From an uncultured Verrucomicrobiota bacterium (GTDB lineage Bacteria > Verrucomicrobiota > Kiritimatiellia > RFP12 > UBA1067): 25,037 nucleotides of DNA. Below the pieces are notes generated by a model. That model was given only the letters and a program-made list of their open reading frames with translations, did not search any database and was not told the origin of the DNA. Below are positions 14,251 through 21,663 of the stretch, piece by piece. Both the position numbers and the translations under genes were made by a program. The stretch spans positions 1 through 25,037 of the forward strand of contig CALYRV010000014.1 in NCBI GenBank assembly GCA_945483525.1, written 5' to 3'. Each line of letters begins with the position of its first letter. The stretch's first letter is position 1.

Positions 14251-15431
14251 AAACTGTCTATCTTGATAACAATGCCACCACGATGGTGGCTCCCGAGGTT
14301 CGGGACGTGATGCTCCCGTTTTTTAATGAGCTTTACGGCAACCCCAGTTCGATGCATGCGTTTGGCGGTGAAGTTGCCAAGTATGTTGCGCGTTCACGAG
14401 AGGAAGTGGCGCGTTTCCTGAATTGCGAACCGGAGGAGATTTACTTCACCTCCTGTGCAACCGAATCTAATAATACCGCTGTTCGTGGTACCGCCGATTG
14501 GTATGGGAGGGAACTAAAGGTCATCACCTCCGCGGTCGAGCATCCTGCGATTCTGCAGCCCTGCAATCGGCTCAAGGCTTCGGGTCATGAGGTGGTGCAG
14601 ATAGGGGTCGATAAGCTCGGCAATCTTGATGTCGTCGCGCTTGAAAACGAACTTGCGAATACGAAAGGCCCTAAGCTGGTCTCTATCATGTGGGCCAATA
14701 ACGAGACGGGAGTGATCTTTCCGGTGGAAAGGATTTCCGACCTGTGTCGCAAGTATGGTGCCATTTTCCACACTGACGCCGTCCAGGTGGCGGGGAAGAT
14801 TCCTGTGGACGTGAAGAAAGTCCCGGTCGACATGCTCTCGATGTCTGGGCACAAATTCCATGCTCCGAAGGGAATCGGCATCTTCTATTGCCGCAAGGGA
14901 ACCAAGATAAAGCCGTTCATGCTTGGAGGGCATCAGGAGTCTGGTCGTCGTGCGGGCACCGAAAACGTTCCGTACATAGTCGGGATCGCAAAGGCCTGTG
15001 AATTGGCTCGGCTCGGAATGGACGAAGAATCGGAGAAGCTTTCGCGTCTGCGCGATAAGCTCGAGAAGGGGATTCTCGCTTCTTGTCCCGATGTGCTCGT
15101 TAACGGTGATCGGGCGAATCGCCTGCCAAACACGCTCAACGTTTCGTTTCAGTACATCGAAGGCGAGGCGATTGCGTATCATCTTTCCGATCTTGGGATC
15201 TGCATCTCAACTGGCTCTGCCTGTGCGTCGGGATCGCTAGATCCCAGCCATGTGATCCGGGCGATGGGTGTGCCCTTTACTGCAGTTCACGGGTCGGTCC
15301 GTTTTTCGCTTTCGCGCTATACGACGGAGTCGGACATCGATTACACGCTTGAGAATCTTCCCAGGGTGATTAAGAACCTGAGGGAGCTTTCTCCTTTTGG
15401 TCCTGACACCGATGTCACAACCTTTAAGTAA
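14247..15431 (+). CDS. nifS: Cysteine desulfurase (NifS/IscS family)
   Basis: This PLP enzyme takes sulfur from L-cysteine as a persulfide for Fe-S clusters and other thio-cofactors. The PLP lysine is K203 in [10 protein letters not shown], and the persulfide cysteine is C326 in [19 protein letters not shown] and HTDAVQ are also present. The catalytic cysteine sits in the longer group I loop (IscS/NifS type), and the length of 394 residues agrees. It starts [14 protein letters not shown] as usual. It is the only sulfur donor in the window and so the probable partner of the NifU scaffold at 5432. It overlaps rfbA by four bases and is followed after three bases by a lipoprotein gene. Confidence 0.95.
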   Translation: MKTVYLDNNATTMVAPEVRDVMLPFFNELYGNPSSMHAFGGEVAKYVARSREEVARFLNCEPEEIYFTSCATESNNTAVRGTADWYGRELKVITSAVEHPAILQPCNRLKASGHEVVQIGVDKLGNLDVVALENELANTKGPKLVSIMWANNETGVIFPVERISDLCRKYGAIFHTDAVQVAGKIPVDVKKVPVDMLSMSGHKFHAPKGIGIFYCRKGTKIKPFMLGGHQESGRRAGTENVPYIVGIAKACELARLGMDEESEKLSRLRDKLEKGILASCPDVLVNGDRANRLPNTLNVSFQYIEGEAIAYHLSDLGICISTGSACASGSLDPSHVIRAMGVPFTAVHGSVRFSLSRYTTESDIDYTLENLPRVIKNLRELSPFGPDTDVTTFK

Positions 15432-15434
15432 GAT

Positions 15435-15782
15435 ATGAAATCAATCAATCCTTTTGCTGTTCGACGCTTTCTCTTGTTGCTGATCGGCTTGTGCATGATC
15501 GGCGGATGCCGCCGTTCGGATGTCCGCGAATTCACAATTGAGATTCCGGGACTGACCGAGGAGAATAAGCCGCTCGTCATGCAGGCGGTCACTGCCTACG
15601 GCGGGGTGGATGGAGGGTCGTGTTTGTTCGATTTTACCAAGAAGACGCTGACCCTCCGTTATGATTCGATGAAGGTTGCACAGGAAAACATTCGTCAAGC
15701 GATTGAGAGGAAGGGCATCAAGGTGGTGTATCCAGAGGTTAAGGGCGGATATGCCGGATATCTTAACGAGAAAAGCAAGTAA
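15435..15782 (+). CDS. Predicted lipoprotein with an HMA-like domain lacking the metal-binding cysteines
   Basis: The 115-residue product has a lipoprotein signal peptide: two Arg, then a hydrophobic core FLLLLIGLCMIGG and lipidated C25 in the lipobox IGGC. Residues 32-96 look like the ferredoxin-like fold of heavy-metal-associated (HMA) domains, with FTIEIPGLT..., a helix, LFDFTKKTLTLRYD, and a second helix ending ERKGIKV. The C-x-x-C of the metal loop is absent, so copper or zinc binding by that site is unlikely. It should sit on the periplasmic side of a membrane. It ends in TAATG, overlapping the ABC ATPase start by one base, which suggests a role with that transporter. The function is unknown. 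Confidence 0.6.
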   Translation: MKSINPFAVRRFLLLLIGLCMIGGCRRSDVREFTIEIPGLTEENKPLVMQAVTAYGGVDGGSCLFDFTKKTLTLRYDSMKVAQENIRQAIERKGIKVVYPEVKGGYAGYLNEKSK

Positions 15783-16492
15783 TGTTTGAAGTCCGCAATA
15801 TCGCTTTCTCTTATATGAATCCTGTTCTCCGGGATGTTTCTTTCGTGGTTTCTCCCGGCGAGACGGTTTCCATCCTCGGTGATAACGGTGCAGGCAAGAC
15901 GACGTTGTTGCGTATTCTTGCCACTTTGATTGCTCCCGATTCGGGGATGGTGCTCAGTGATGGACAAAGCGCGTTCGCGGCACCGTTGAAATACCGGCGT
16001 CAACTCGGATATCTTCCAGAAAAGACGTCGCTTTATGAGGATATGTCCGTCAAGGAGTACCTCTCCTATCGCGCGAGCCTCAAGGGCGAACCAATTAAAC
16101 GCATTCGTCGGCGGATCGGCGAAGCGGCTGAGATAAGTCAGATTTCCGATCCGCTTATGCGGACGGTCATCAGGAATCTTTCAGCGGGGCAGAAGAAACG
16201 CGTGGCGCTTGCTGATGCGTTGCTGTTGCGCCCTAGGGTACTGTTGCTCGACGATTTTCTTGCCGGTCTTGACACATCGATGAGACAGGCGGCCGGCGAG
16301 ATTCTTTCCGGCGCCGCAGCGTTCTCCAGTGTCATTATAACGGGACATGAGATCGAGGATCTGATGAAGTGGTCTACTCGTTTCTTGATCCTCAAAGATG
16401 GCGTGATTTCGGCGTCGATATCCGCACAGGGTACAGATCCCGCAGAATTGCGTGCACGAATTGACGTGGCGTTGGAAGGAGGTGCCGAATGA
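15782..16492 (+). CDS. ABC transporter ATP-binding protein (GldA-like)
   Basis: The ATPase subunit has 236 residues with Walker A GDNGAGKT (33-40), Q-loop region YLPEKTSLY, signature LSAGQ (133-137), Walker B VLLLDD (153-158), D-loop AGLD and H189 in ITGHE. The position normally held by the catalytic Glu is Asp (D158), and the following Pro is Phe. This may slow hydrolysis. It overlaps the permease gene by four bases and belongs with it and the DUF4340 gene to the Gld-like ABC module that in Bacteroidetes serves gliding or surface export. In other Gram-negatives the substrate is unknown. Confidence 0.88.
   Translation: MFEVRNIAFSYMNPVLRDVSFVVSPGETVSILGDNGAGKTTLLRILATLIAPDSGMVLSDGQSAFAAPLKYRRQLGYLPEKTSLYEDMSVKEYLSYRASLKGEPIKRIRRRIGEAAEISQISDPLMRTVIRNLSAGQKKRVALADALLLRPRVLLLDDFLAGLDTSMRQAAGEILSGAAAFSSVIITGHEIEDLMKWSTRFLILKDGVISASISAQGTDPAELRARIDVALEGGAE
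16476..16482 (+). promoter_or_regulatory. Ribosome binding site of the GldFG fusion gene
   Basis: AAGGAGG lies six bases before the ATG at 16489, inside the 3' end of the ATPase gene. Confidence 0.65.
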
Positions 16493-18555
16493 GTGTACAG
16501 TCGGTAACCTGTTCTCGTACTATCGGTCTCGCGCGTAATCTTTGCTCTACTGCACTGGTCATCGGGGCGTTCCTTGCGGTATCGGCAGCGCTGTTCGCTT
16601 TTTCGCTCGATCCTGCTGAAGGGTCTAGAATGTCCCTAACGTCGTTGTGGACCCTTTCGATCGTGCCAGTACTGCCGTTTCTATGCGTGCTACTCGGGAT
16701 GGATTCATGGAGTGAAGATCGTCGTGTAGGGCGTATGGATATGCTACTTTCGCTGCCGGTACGCGAACGAGATCTGGTGCTCGGCAAATTCCTCGGTGTT
16801 TGCATAATTGCTTTTTCTGCGGTGGTCGCCTCGCTGGTGATTGATCTCACGTCGCTTTTCTTTCTTGCGCCAGAGGCTCTCGAAGGTGTGAGTCTCGGCG
16901 CGTTTCTCCCTGCGCTGCTGGTGCTGGCGATGCAATGCGCCCTATATTCTTCGGCGACGGTAGCGGTATCGGCGTTTTTTCTTAACACAGTTGCGTCCGC
17001 AACGGTATCGATTGCGGTCGTTTGGGCGATTCCGCACGGAGTCTGGTATGCTCTTGTGTCATGGTTTCCGTCGGGTTCTGGAACGTTCGGTGAGTTTCCG
17101 CTTGAGGCACATGCGGTTGATATCGCCGCTGGAGCGATATCGTTGTCGGTAGTGGTGTTTTATGCATTAAGCGTGCTCACTGCGCTCTTTATAGCGGTCA
17201 AGGCTGTGTTCGCGACCCGCTTTATCGGACGGCGGGCTATCGGGCGGCGGGTGTCGACGATGGTTACGATTGCGCTTTCGGTCGTCGTTGCATCATTGTC
17301 GGTTGTACTGGCCGCGCGTCTTGACCTTAGATTCGAATTTCCGATGGGCGACGGGAAGGTGCGTTTCTCTCAGCGGACACGTGATATTCTCGCCGAGTCC
17401 CGTGGCGATATAACTATCACCAGCCTCGTCTCACGCGGCGACCGTCGGTTCCGTTCGGTCTCGCATCTGTTACGTTCTCTTGCTCGGGAATCGGCGTCGG
17501 TAGGAGGTTCCAAGATCAACATCGTGTATGTCGATCCGCGTTGGGACGTCGGTGAGGCGGGTAGGTTTGTGCGAGACGGTGTCAGTCCGCCCGCACTCGT
17601 TTTCTCTAATCATCGACGTCGCGTTACTGTCAGTCTTGCGGATGGTTGGGGAGAACGTACATGCGCAAGCGCCATTTTGCGACTGACGGTTCCACCGTCT
17701 CGAAATGCCGTCTACTGGACTTGTGGTCATGGTGAGTCTTCTTTCTCGGATTACGGTTCTTCGGGGATGAGTGATATCGCACGCGAGTTATCACGTGACG
17801 GATATCGCAACTTCAACATTGATCTTGCGAGCGAGGCGAAGATTCCGTCGGATTGCGCATTGATTGCCATCGCAGGTTCCAAACGCAACTTCTCCAGGGC
17901 AGAAACCGCTCGCATCGACGCATTTCTACGTCAGGGCGGTCGATTGCTCATACTTGCCGAAGGGGCCGAGTCTGCGTTGCTTTCAACCCTTATTCCTTCG
18001 TGGGGCGCGATTGTTAAGGGTGTTGCGGGCAAGCCGGTTCGTACGCTTACAGGAACCGATTCGGTCATATCAGAATTCGGAGATCATCCGATTTCCGACC
18101 CTCTCAAAGGTTCGCAGATTGTGCTTGAACGTCCGGTGCTCTTTGCACCTTCCGCTGCGGCGGGGGGTACGTCGGATGCGGATAGCATAGAGTTCTGTTC
18201 GCTTGCCGAAACCGAATCACTTTCAGCCGCGGTCGTTCTCGAGCGCGGATCAGCAGCTGGCAGCGACATCGCAATCAGACCTACGCGTATTGTTGTAATC
18301 GGCGATGTTGCCTTTGTTCGTAATTCACAGCTGGAATCCCGTGCTAACGCCAATCGTGATTTCTTCTTGAACTGCATCTCTTATCTTTCGGGTTCGCATG
18401 CACTCACTTCGGGAGGCTCGGATGGAGAACTATTCGTCACTGGGCTTGATCGTCGCGGACGTCTGCGATTGCTGACTGTCGCTGCGATTGCGATACCCTC
18501 CGCTGTCGCCTTGGCGCTCCTGCTGATCGTGTGGAGAAGGAGGACACGCAAATGA
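16489..18555 (+). CDS. GldF-GldG fusion: ABC-2 type permease with GldG-like periplasmic domain
   Basis: The 688-residue protein joins two parts. Residues 1-250 form an ABC-2 permease with about six membrane segments, and the DSWSEDRRVGRMDMLLSLPVRERDLVLGK stretch is typical of such permeases (family motif E-x-x-x-G-T/R-x-x-x-L-L-S-x-P). A further helix near 255-277 starts the GldG-like half, with a long periplasmic region (about 280-655) containing the ABC_transp_aux type blocks TRDILAESRGDITITSLVS, VYWTCGHGESS and DAFLRQGGRLLILAEGAES. A C-terminal helix and RRRTRK tail close it. In Flavobacterium, GldF and GldG are separate proteins. It overlaps both neighbours by four bases. Confidence 0.85.
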   Translation: MSVQSVTCSRTIGLARNLCSTALVIGAFLAVSAALFAFSLDPAEGSRMSLTSLWTLSIVPVLPFLCVLLGMDSWSEDRRVGRMDMLLSLPVRERDLVLGKFLGVCIIAFSAVVASLVIDLTSLFFLAPEALEGVSLGAFLPALLVLAMQCALYSSATVAVSAFFLNTVASATVSIAVVWAIPHGVWYALVSWFPSGSGTFGEFPLEAHAVDIAAGAISLSVVVFYALSVLTALFIAVKAVFATRFIGRRAIGRRVSTMVTIALSVVVASLSVVLAARLDLRFEFPMGDGKVRFSQRTRDILAESRGDITITSLVSRGDRRFRSVSHLLRSLARESASVGGSKINIVYVDPRWDVGEAGRFVRDGVSPPALVFSNHRRRVTVSLADGWGERTCASAILRLTVPPSRNAVYWTCGHGESSFSDYGSSGMSDIARELSRDGYRNFNIDLASEAKIPSDCALIAIAGSKRNFSRAETARIDAFLRQGGRLLILAEGAESALLSTLIPSWGAIVKGVAGKPVRTLTGTDSVISEFGDHPISDPLKGSQIVLERPVLFAPSAAAGGTSDADSIEFCSLAETESLSAAVVLERGSAAGSDIAIRPTRIVVIGDVAFVRNSQLESRANANRDFFLNCISYLSGSHALTSGGSDGELFVTGLDRRGRLRLLTVAAIAIPSAVALALLLIVWRRRTRK
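18537..18543 (+). promoter_or_regulatory. Ribosome binding site deciding the DUF4340 start
   Basis: AAGGAGG lies eight bases before ATG 18552. It supports that start (ATGA overlap with the permease stop) rather than the in-frame GTG at 18531, which has no such site and would precede the membrane anchor with extra charged residues. Confidence 0.65.
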
Positions 18556-20243
18556 GCAATCGCCGGGCGCTGATTTTTCTGTTGATGGCTCTTCTCCTTG
18601 TCGTAGGAGCTCATCTTTGGCTGGATTTCTTTCGTCCCGTCCGTTCGGAAGTCGTTCGTCGTCGTTCGTTGTTGAGTGCTTCTGACGGTGCCATCGCCTA
18701 CGAGTTTTCCGCGCAAGGGAAGGGGACGTTTCGTCTGGAGAAGACAGACCTCTGGCGTATCGTACTTCCGTTCAGAGCGGTGGCTGATCAGTCGGCGGTA
18801 GCCAGACTTTCCGACGCGCTTGCCTTTTCGCCGGTTGTTGATGCGCTGAGCGAGTCAGATGCTGTCAAGCTTGGTCGTACTCTTGCAGATTTTGGATTGG
18901 AGTGTCCACGCTTGAAGCTCAAGGTCGTTTCCTCTTCCGGTGAGGATGTGGTCGCTTTCGGCGATGCGGTTCATTCTGGCGAAGGAGTTTATGCCGCAGT
19001 TGAAGGTTTTCAGACCGTATATATCGTGCAGAACGAAGTATTTGCGGCCGCAGACCTTTCCATCGATGCTTGGCGCCGCCGATCGGTCTTTCGCGTTACG
19101 CCCGAAGAGGTTCAGTCGATTGATATTCGACGAGGCGAAACCGCCGCGATCCGACTTGAGAAAAGGGGCGAACGCTGGGAGATTACCGAGCCGCATCATG
19201 CGATGGCCTCGAGTGTCGCCGTTAAGCGGATAGTCGAGACCGTCCTCTCCTGCGAGGCAAAAAAATTCGTCTGGCCGGTCGGCGCCTCCAACGAGACCTT
19301 GACGGCGTCCGTTGCCTTGCTGGCCGGATTTGGGCTTGATCCTGAGTCCTGCGAGACTATTATGTTCCGCGCCGCTGATGGACGCGACTATCCTATTTCG
19401 TTCGGAGCCGCATCGGATTCTGACTCTGTTTATGCGTTGGTTCAAGGTGGCTCGGCCATTGCGACAGTGACTTCTGCTGCGAAGGAGATTGTTTCGATTG
19501 ATGCAGGCGCGCTGATTGACGGGCGGCTCTTCCCGCTTGAGAAGTCGGCGATTCAGCGTATTTCAATCCTTGATGGAGAGACGCTCTATCTGCTTGCTCG
19601 TGGCGACAACGGGTCTTGGCGTCTTGATTCGCCTGTGTCGGCTGCGGCGGACGACACGGCGGTGTCGGCAATGCTTGACAAGTTGCTCGTTATGAGAGCT
19701 GCCGACATTGAAGAAGCCGGTGTTAAGGTTTCGCTTGCGAACGATTCTCCGGCGGTGGCCGTGGCCAAGGAGGCTTTCCTCGGCAGCGAAGGATTTGAAC
19801 AGCTGCGTTCAAAGTCCGTCCTCGAAATCGACCCCGCGACGGTTAAGCGTCTCGTCGTTTCCTCCCTAGGTGCGTCAAAGCCGGCATCGGTAGTGTTCGA
19901 TCCAGATCGAAAGGGATGGAATGTTGAGTCGTCCGGACGTCCCGGTGTGGTCGATCCAAAGCGTTTGGCCGCTTTTTTGTCTGCGCTTTCGTCACTTAAA
20001 GCCAAGTCCGTCGCTCGTCTTAAGCTGGCTCCTGGAGAACTCGCCAAGTACGGATTGGAAAATCCAAGTTTCACAATCGCGGTCGATCGACTTCTGGAGG
20101 ATTCTGTCCGCCGCAACATCCTGCTTGGCAATGTTCTTAACGAAGACGGAGACACTTATGCGACCGTAGGTTCGTCCGATGCCGTATTCGTGCTCGACGG
20201 TGCGACGGTCAGCATTTTGGTAGCGGGGGTTCTGGACGAATGA
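18552..20243 (+). CDS. DUF4340 protein with four repeated units
   Basis: The 563-residue protein is anchored by one N-terminal membrane helix (about 6-26), with the rest predicted periplasmic. Four repeats of a unit beginning W-x-(I/L/V) and followed by a helix rich in Val and Leu can be seen at W68 (DLWRIVLPF), W209 (ERWEITEPH), W356 (GSWRLDSPV) and W456 (KGWNVESSG). Each is followed about 20-30 residues later by an LxxLxAxxx helix. DUF4340 proteins are often encoded next to GldG-type ABC permeases, as here, and are presumed accessory proteins of the transporter. The gene overlaps the exosortase gene by four bases. The function is not established. Confidence 0.85.
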   Translation: MSNRRALIFLLMALLLVVGAHLWLDFFRPVRSEVVRRRSLLSASDGAIAYEFSAQGKGTFRLEKTDLWRIVLPFRAVADQSAVARLSDALAFSPVVDALSESDAVKLGRTLADFGLECPRLKLKVVSSSGEDVVAFGDAVHSGEGVYAAVEGFQTVYIVQNEVFAAADLSIDAWRRRSVFRVTPEEVQSIDIRRGETAAIRLEKRGERWEITEPHHAMASSVAVKRIVETVLSCEAKKFVWPVGASNETLTASVALLAGFGLDPESCETIMFRAADGRDYPISFGAASDSDSVYALVQGGSAIATVTSAAKEIVSIDAGALIDGRLFPLEKSAIQRISILDGETLYLLARGDNGSWRLDSPVSAAADDTAVSAMLDKLLVMRAADIEEAGVKVSLANDSPAVAVAKEAFLGSEGFEQLRSKSVLEIDPATVKRLVVSSLGASKPASVVFDPDRKGWNVESSGRPGVVDPKRLAAFLSALSSLKAKSVARLKLAPGELAKYGLENPSFTIAVDRLLEDSVRRNILLGNVLNEDGDTYATVGSSDAVFVLDGATVSILVAGVLDE

Positions 20244-21091
20244 CCCGTGAGCTTAGGTCTCGGTGTTTGCTTTTCGCGGCTGCATTCGTCGCCGTGGTGG
20301 TCGGTTACCATCTGATGTTCCTCCGTCATGCGCCCGGCGCGTTCTCCTGTCCTGAAGAGGATATGAGTTACGCCTGGTATGTTCCATTGTTTTCGCTCTA
20401 CGTGCTCTGGTGCGAACGACGCAGGATAATTGAGACTATTGCTGATCCGTCATGGATAGGGTTATTCCTTTCGCTGCCGGCGATGTTCATCGGATTTCTC
20501 GGCATCCGCGGATCGCAACTTCGCCTCGAGATCCTTGGATTCGCATTGACTATAATTGCACTCGCGTGGACGTATTTCGGACGGAAGACCGCAGCCAGGA
20601 TAGCGTTTCCTTCGCTATTCCTTTGCTTCTGCATGCCGTTTGCGACCTATCTGGACGTAGTCACAGTCAACCTTCGTCTATTGACCGTTTCTGTGTCTAC
20701 TGCCATTCTTGACGCGTTTGGCGCAGATGTCGTTCGTTCCGGCACGGTGATTGCAGCCGCTGATGGTTCGTTTGGGATTGACGTTGCCGCACCTTGTTCC
20801 GGGCTTCGATCCCTCTTCGCGCTGATGGCGCTGACGGCTGGTTACGCCTATTTCAATCAGCCAGGCTGGGCGAGAAGAGTGCTGCTATTCGCTTTCTCTG
20901 TGCCAATAGCCATCGTCGGTAATATTGCAAGAATTCTTTCCATTGCATTTGTCGGATCCTGTTTTTCGCCGGATTTTGCGACTGGTTTTTATCATGATTA
21001 TTCTGGATACGTGACCTTCATCGTAGCCATCGGATTCATGCTCGGCACTTCGACGTTGATTTCCAGGGGGGCTGAGAAATGCGCAAGTTGA
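20240..21091 (+). CDS. Exosortase
   Basis: This integral membrane transpeptidase-like enzyme cuts C-terminal sorting signals (PEP-CTERM type) and attaches the proteins to surface material. It has 283 residues with about eight membrane segments. The catalytic triad is visible: C186 in APCSGLRSL, R231 in GNIARIL and H252 in FYHDYSG, in the usual order and spacing. The downstream gene is an EpsI-like partner overlapping by 13 bases. No PEP-CTERM substrate is encoded in this window, so the target proteins are elsewhere. Its position after a Gld-like ABC module and before a polyprenyl-phosphate sugar transferase links it to envelope polysaccharide. Confidence 0.93.
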   Translation: MTRELRSRCLLFAAAFVAVVVGYHLMFLRHAPGAFSCPEEDMSYAWYVPLFSLYVLWCERRRIIETIADPSWIGLFLSLPAMFIGFLGIRGSQLRLEILGFALTIIALAWTYFGRKTAARIAFPSLFLCFCMPFATYLDVVTVNLRLLTVSVSTAILDAFGADVVRSGTVIAAADGSFGIDVAAPCSGLRSLFALMALTAGYAYFNQPGWARRVLLFAFSVPIAIVGNIARILSIAFVGSCFSPDFATGFYHDYSGYVTFIVAIGFMLGTSTLISRGAEKCAS

Positions 21092-21663
21092 TCCCGTGTC
21101 TGATGACGACGATAGTGGTTGTGGCTATGGCTTGGCAGGTCCGCACTCCCGATACGATGTTGATGCCTGCGCCTTCGGTTGTGTTTCCTGAGATTGTAGG
21201 TGCGACGTTTGAAGAGTTGGGAATGAGTGATGCCGAGCGAGAGACCTTGCCGAAAGACACCGTGATATTTCGTCGTCTGTATCGTTTCGATGACGGCAGC
21301 TGGTTTCAGGTCTCCGCTGTGGTCGGCGGACGTAGCAAGAGTTCCGTCCATCGTCCTGAACTGTGTCTCCCGGGACAGGGTTTTCAGATGTCCGATCCGC
21401 ATACGATTGATGTTGGCGGAACTTCGTGGCGTAAGCTTACCTTGATCAATGAGTCGGATGGCAGGGCCGGATTTGCATATACGTTTGTTAACGGAAGCGG
21501 ATTCCGTACATCGTCTCATTTTGTCCGTATCTTTACCGATGTCTGGGATAGGTCTATACTCGGACGGATAGATCGTTGGGTGATGCTGACCGTTTCGGCG
21601 TCGCGTGCTGATGATGCTACGATGGAACGCTTTCTCGGATTCCTAAAAGGGATTGTGAAATGA
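21079..21663 (+). CDS. EpsI-like exosortase-associated protein (DUF3485)
   Basis: The 194-residue protein has an N-terminal membrane anchor (about 6-20) and a periplasmic domain. The family hallmark is SSVHRPELCLPGQGF (about residues 90-104), with conserved His, Pro and Cys. EpsI domains are found either fused to the C-terminus of exosortases or, as here, encoded right after them, and are needed for exopolysaccharide production in some Proteobacteria. Its exact activity is unknown. The start ATG lies 13 bases inside the exosortase gene, and the stop overlaps the next start (ATGA). Confidence 0.88.
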   Translation: MRKLIPCLMTTIVVVAMAWQVRTPDTMLMPAPSVVFPEIVGATFEELGMSDAERETLPKDTVIFRRLYRFDDGSWFQVSAVVGGRSKSSVHRPELCLPGQGFQMSDPHTIDVGGTSWRKLTLINESDGRAGFAYTFVNGSGFRTSSHFVRIFTDVWDRSILGRIDRWVMLTVSASRADDATMERFLGFLKGIVK

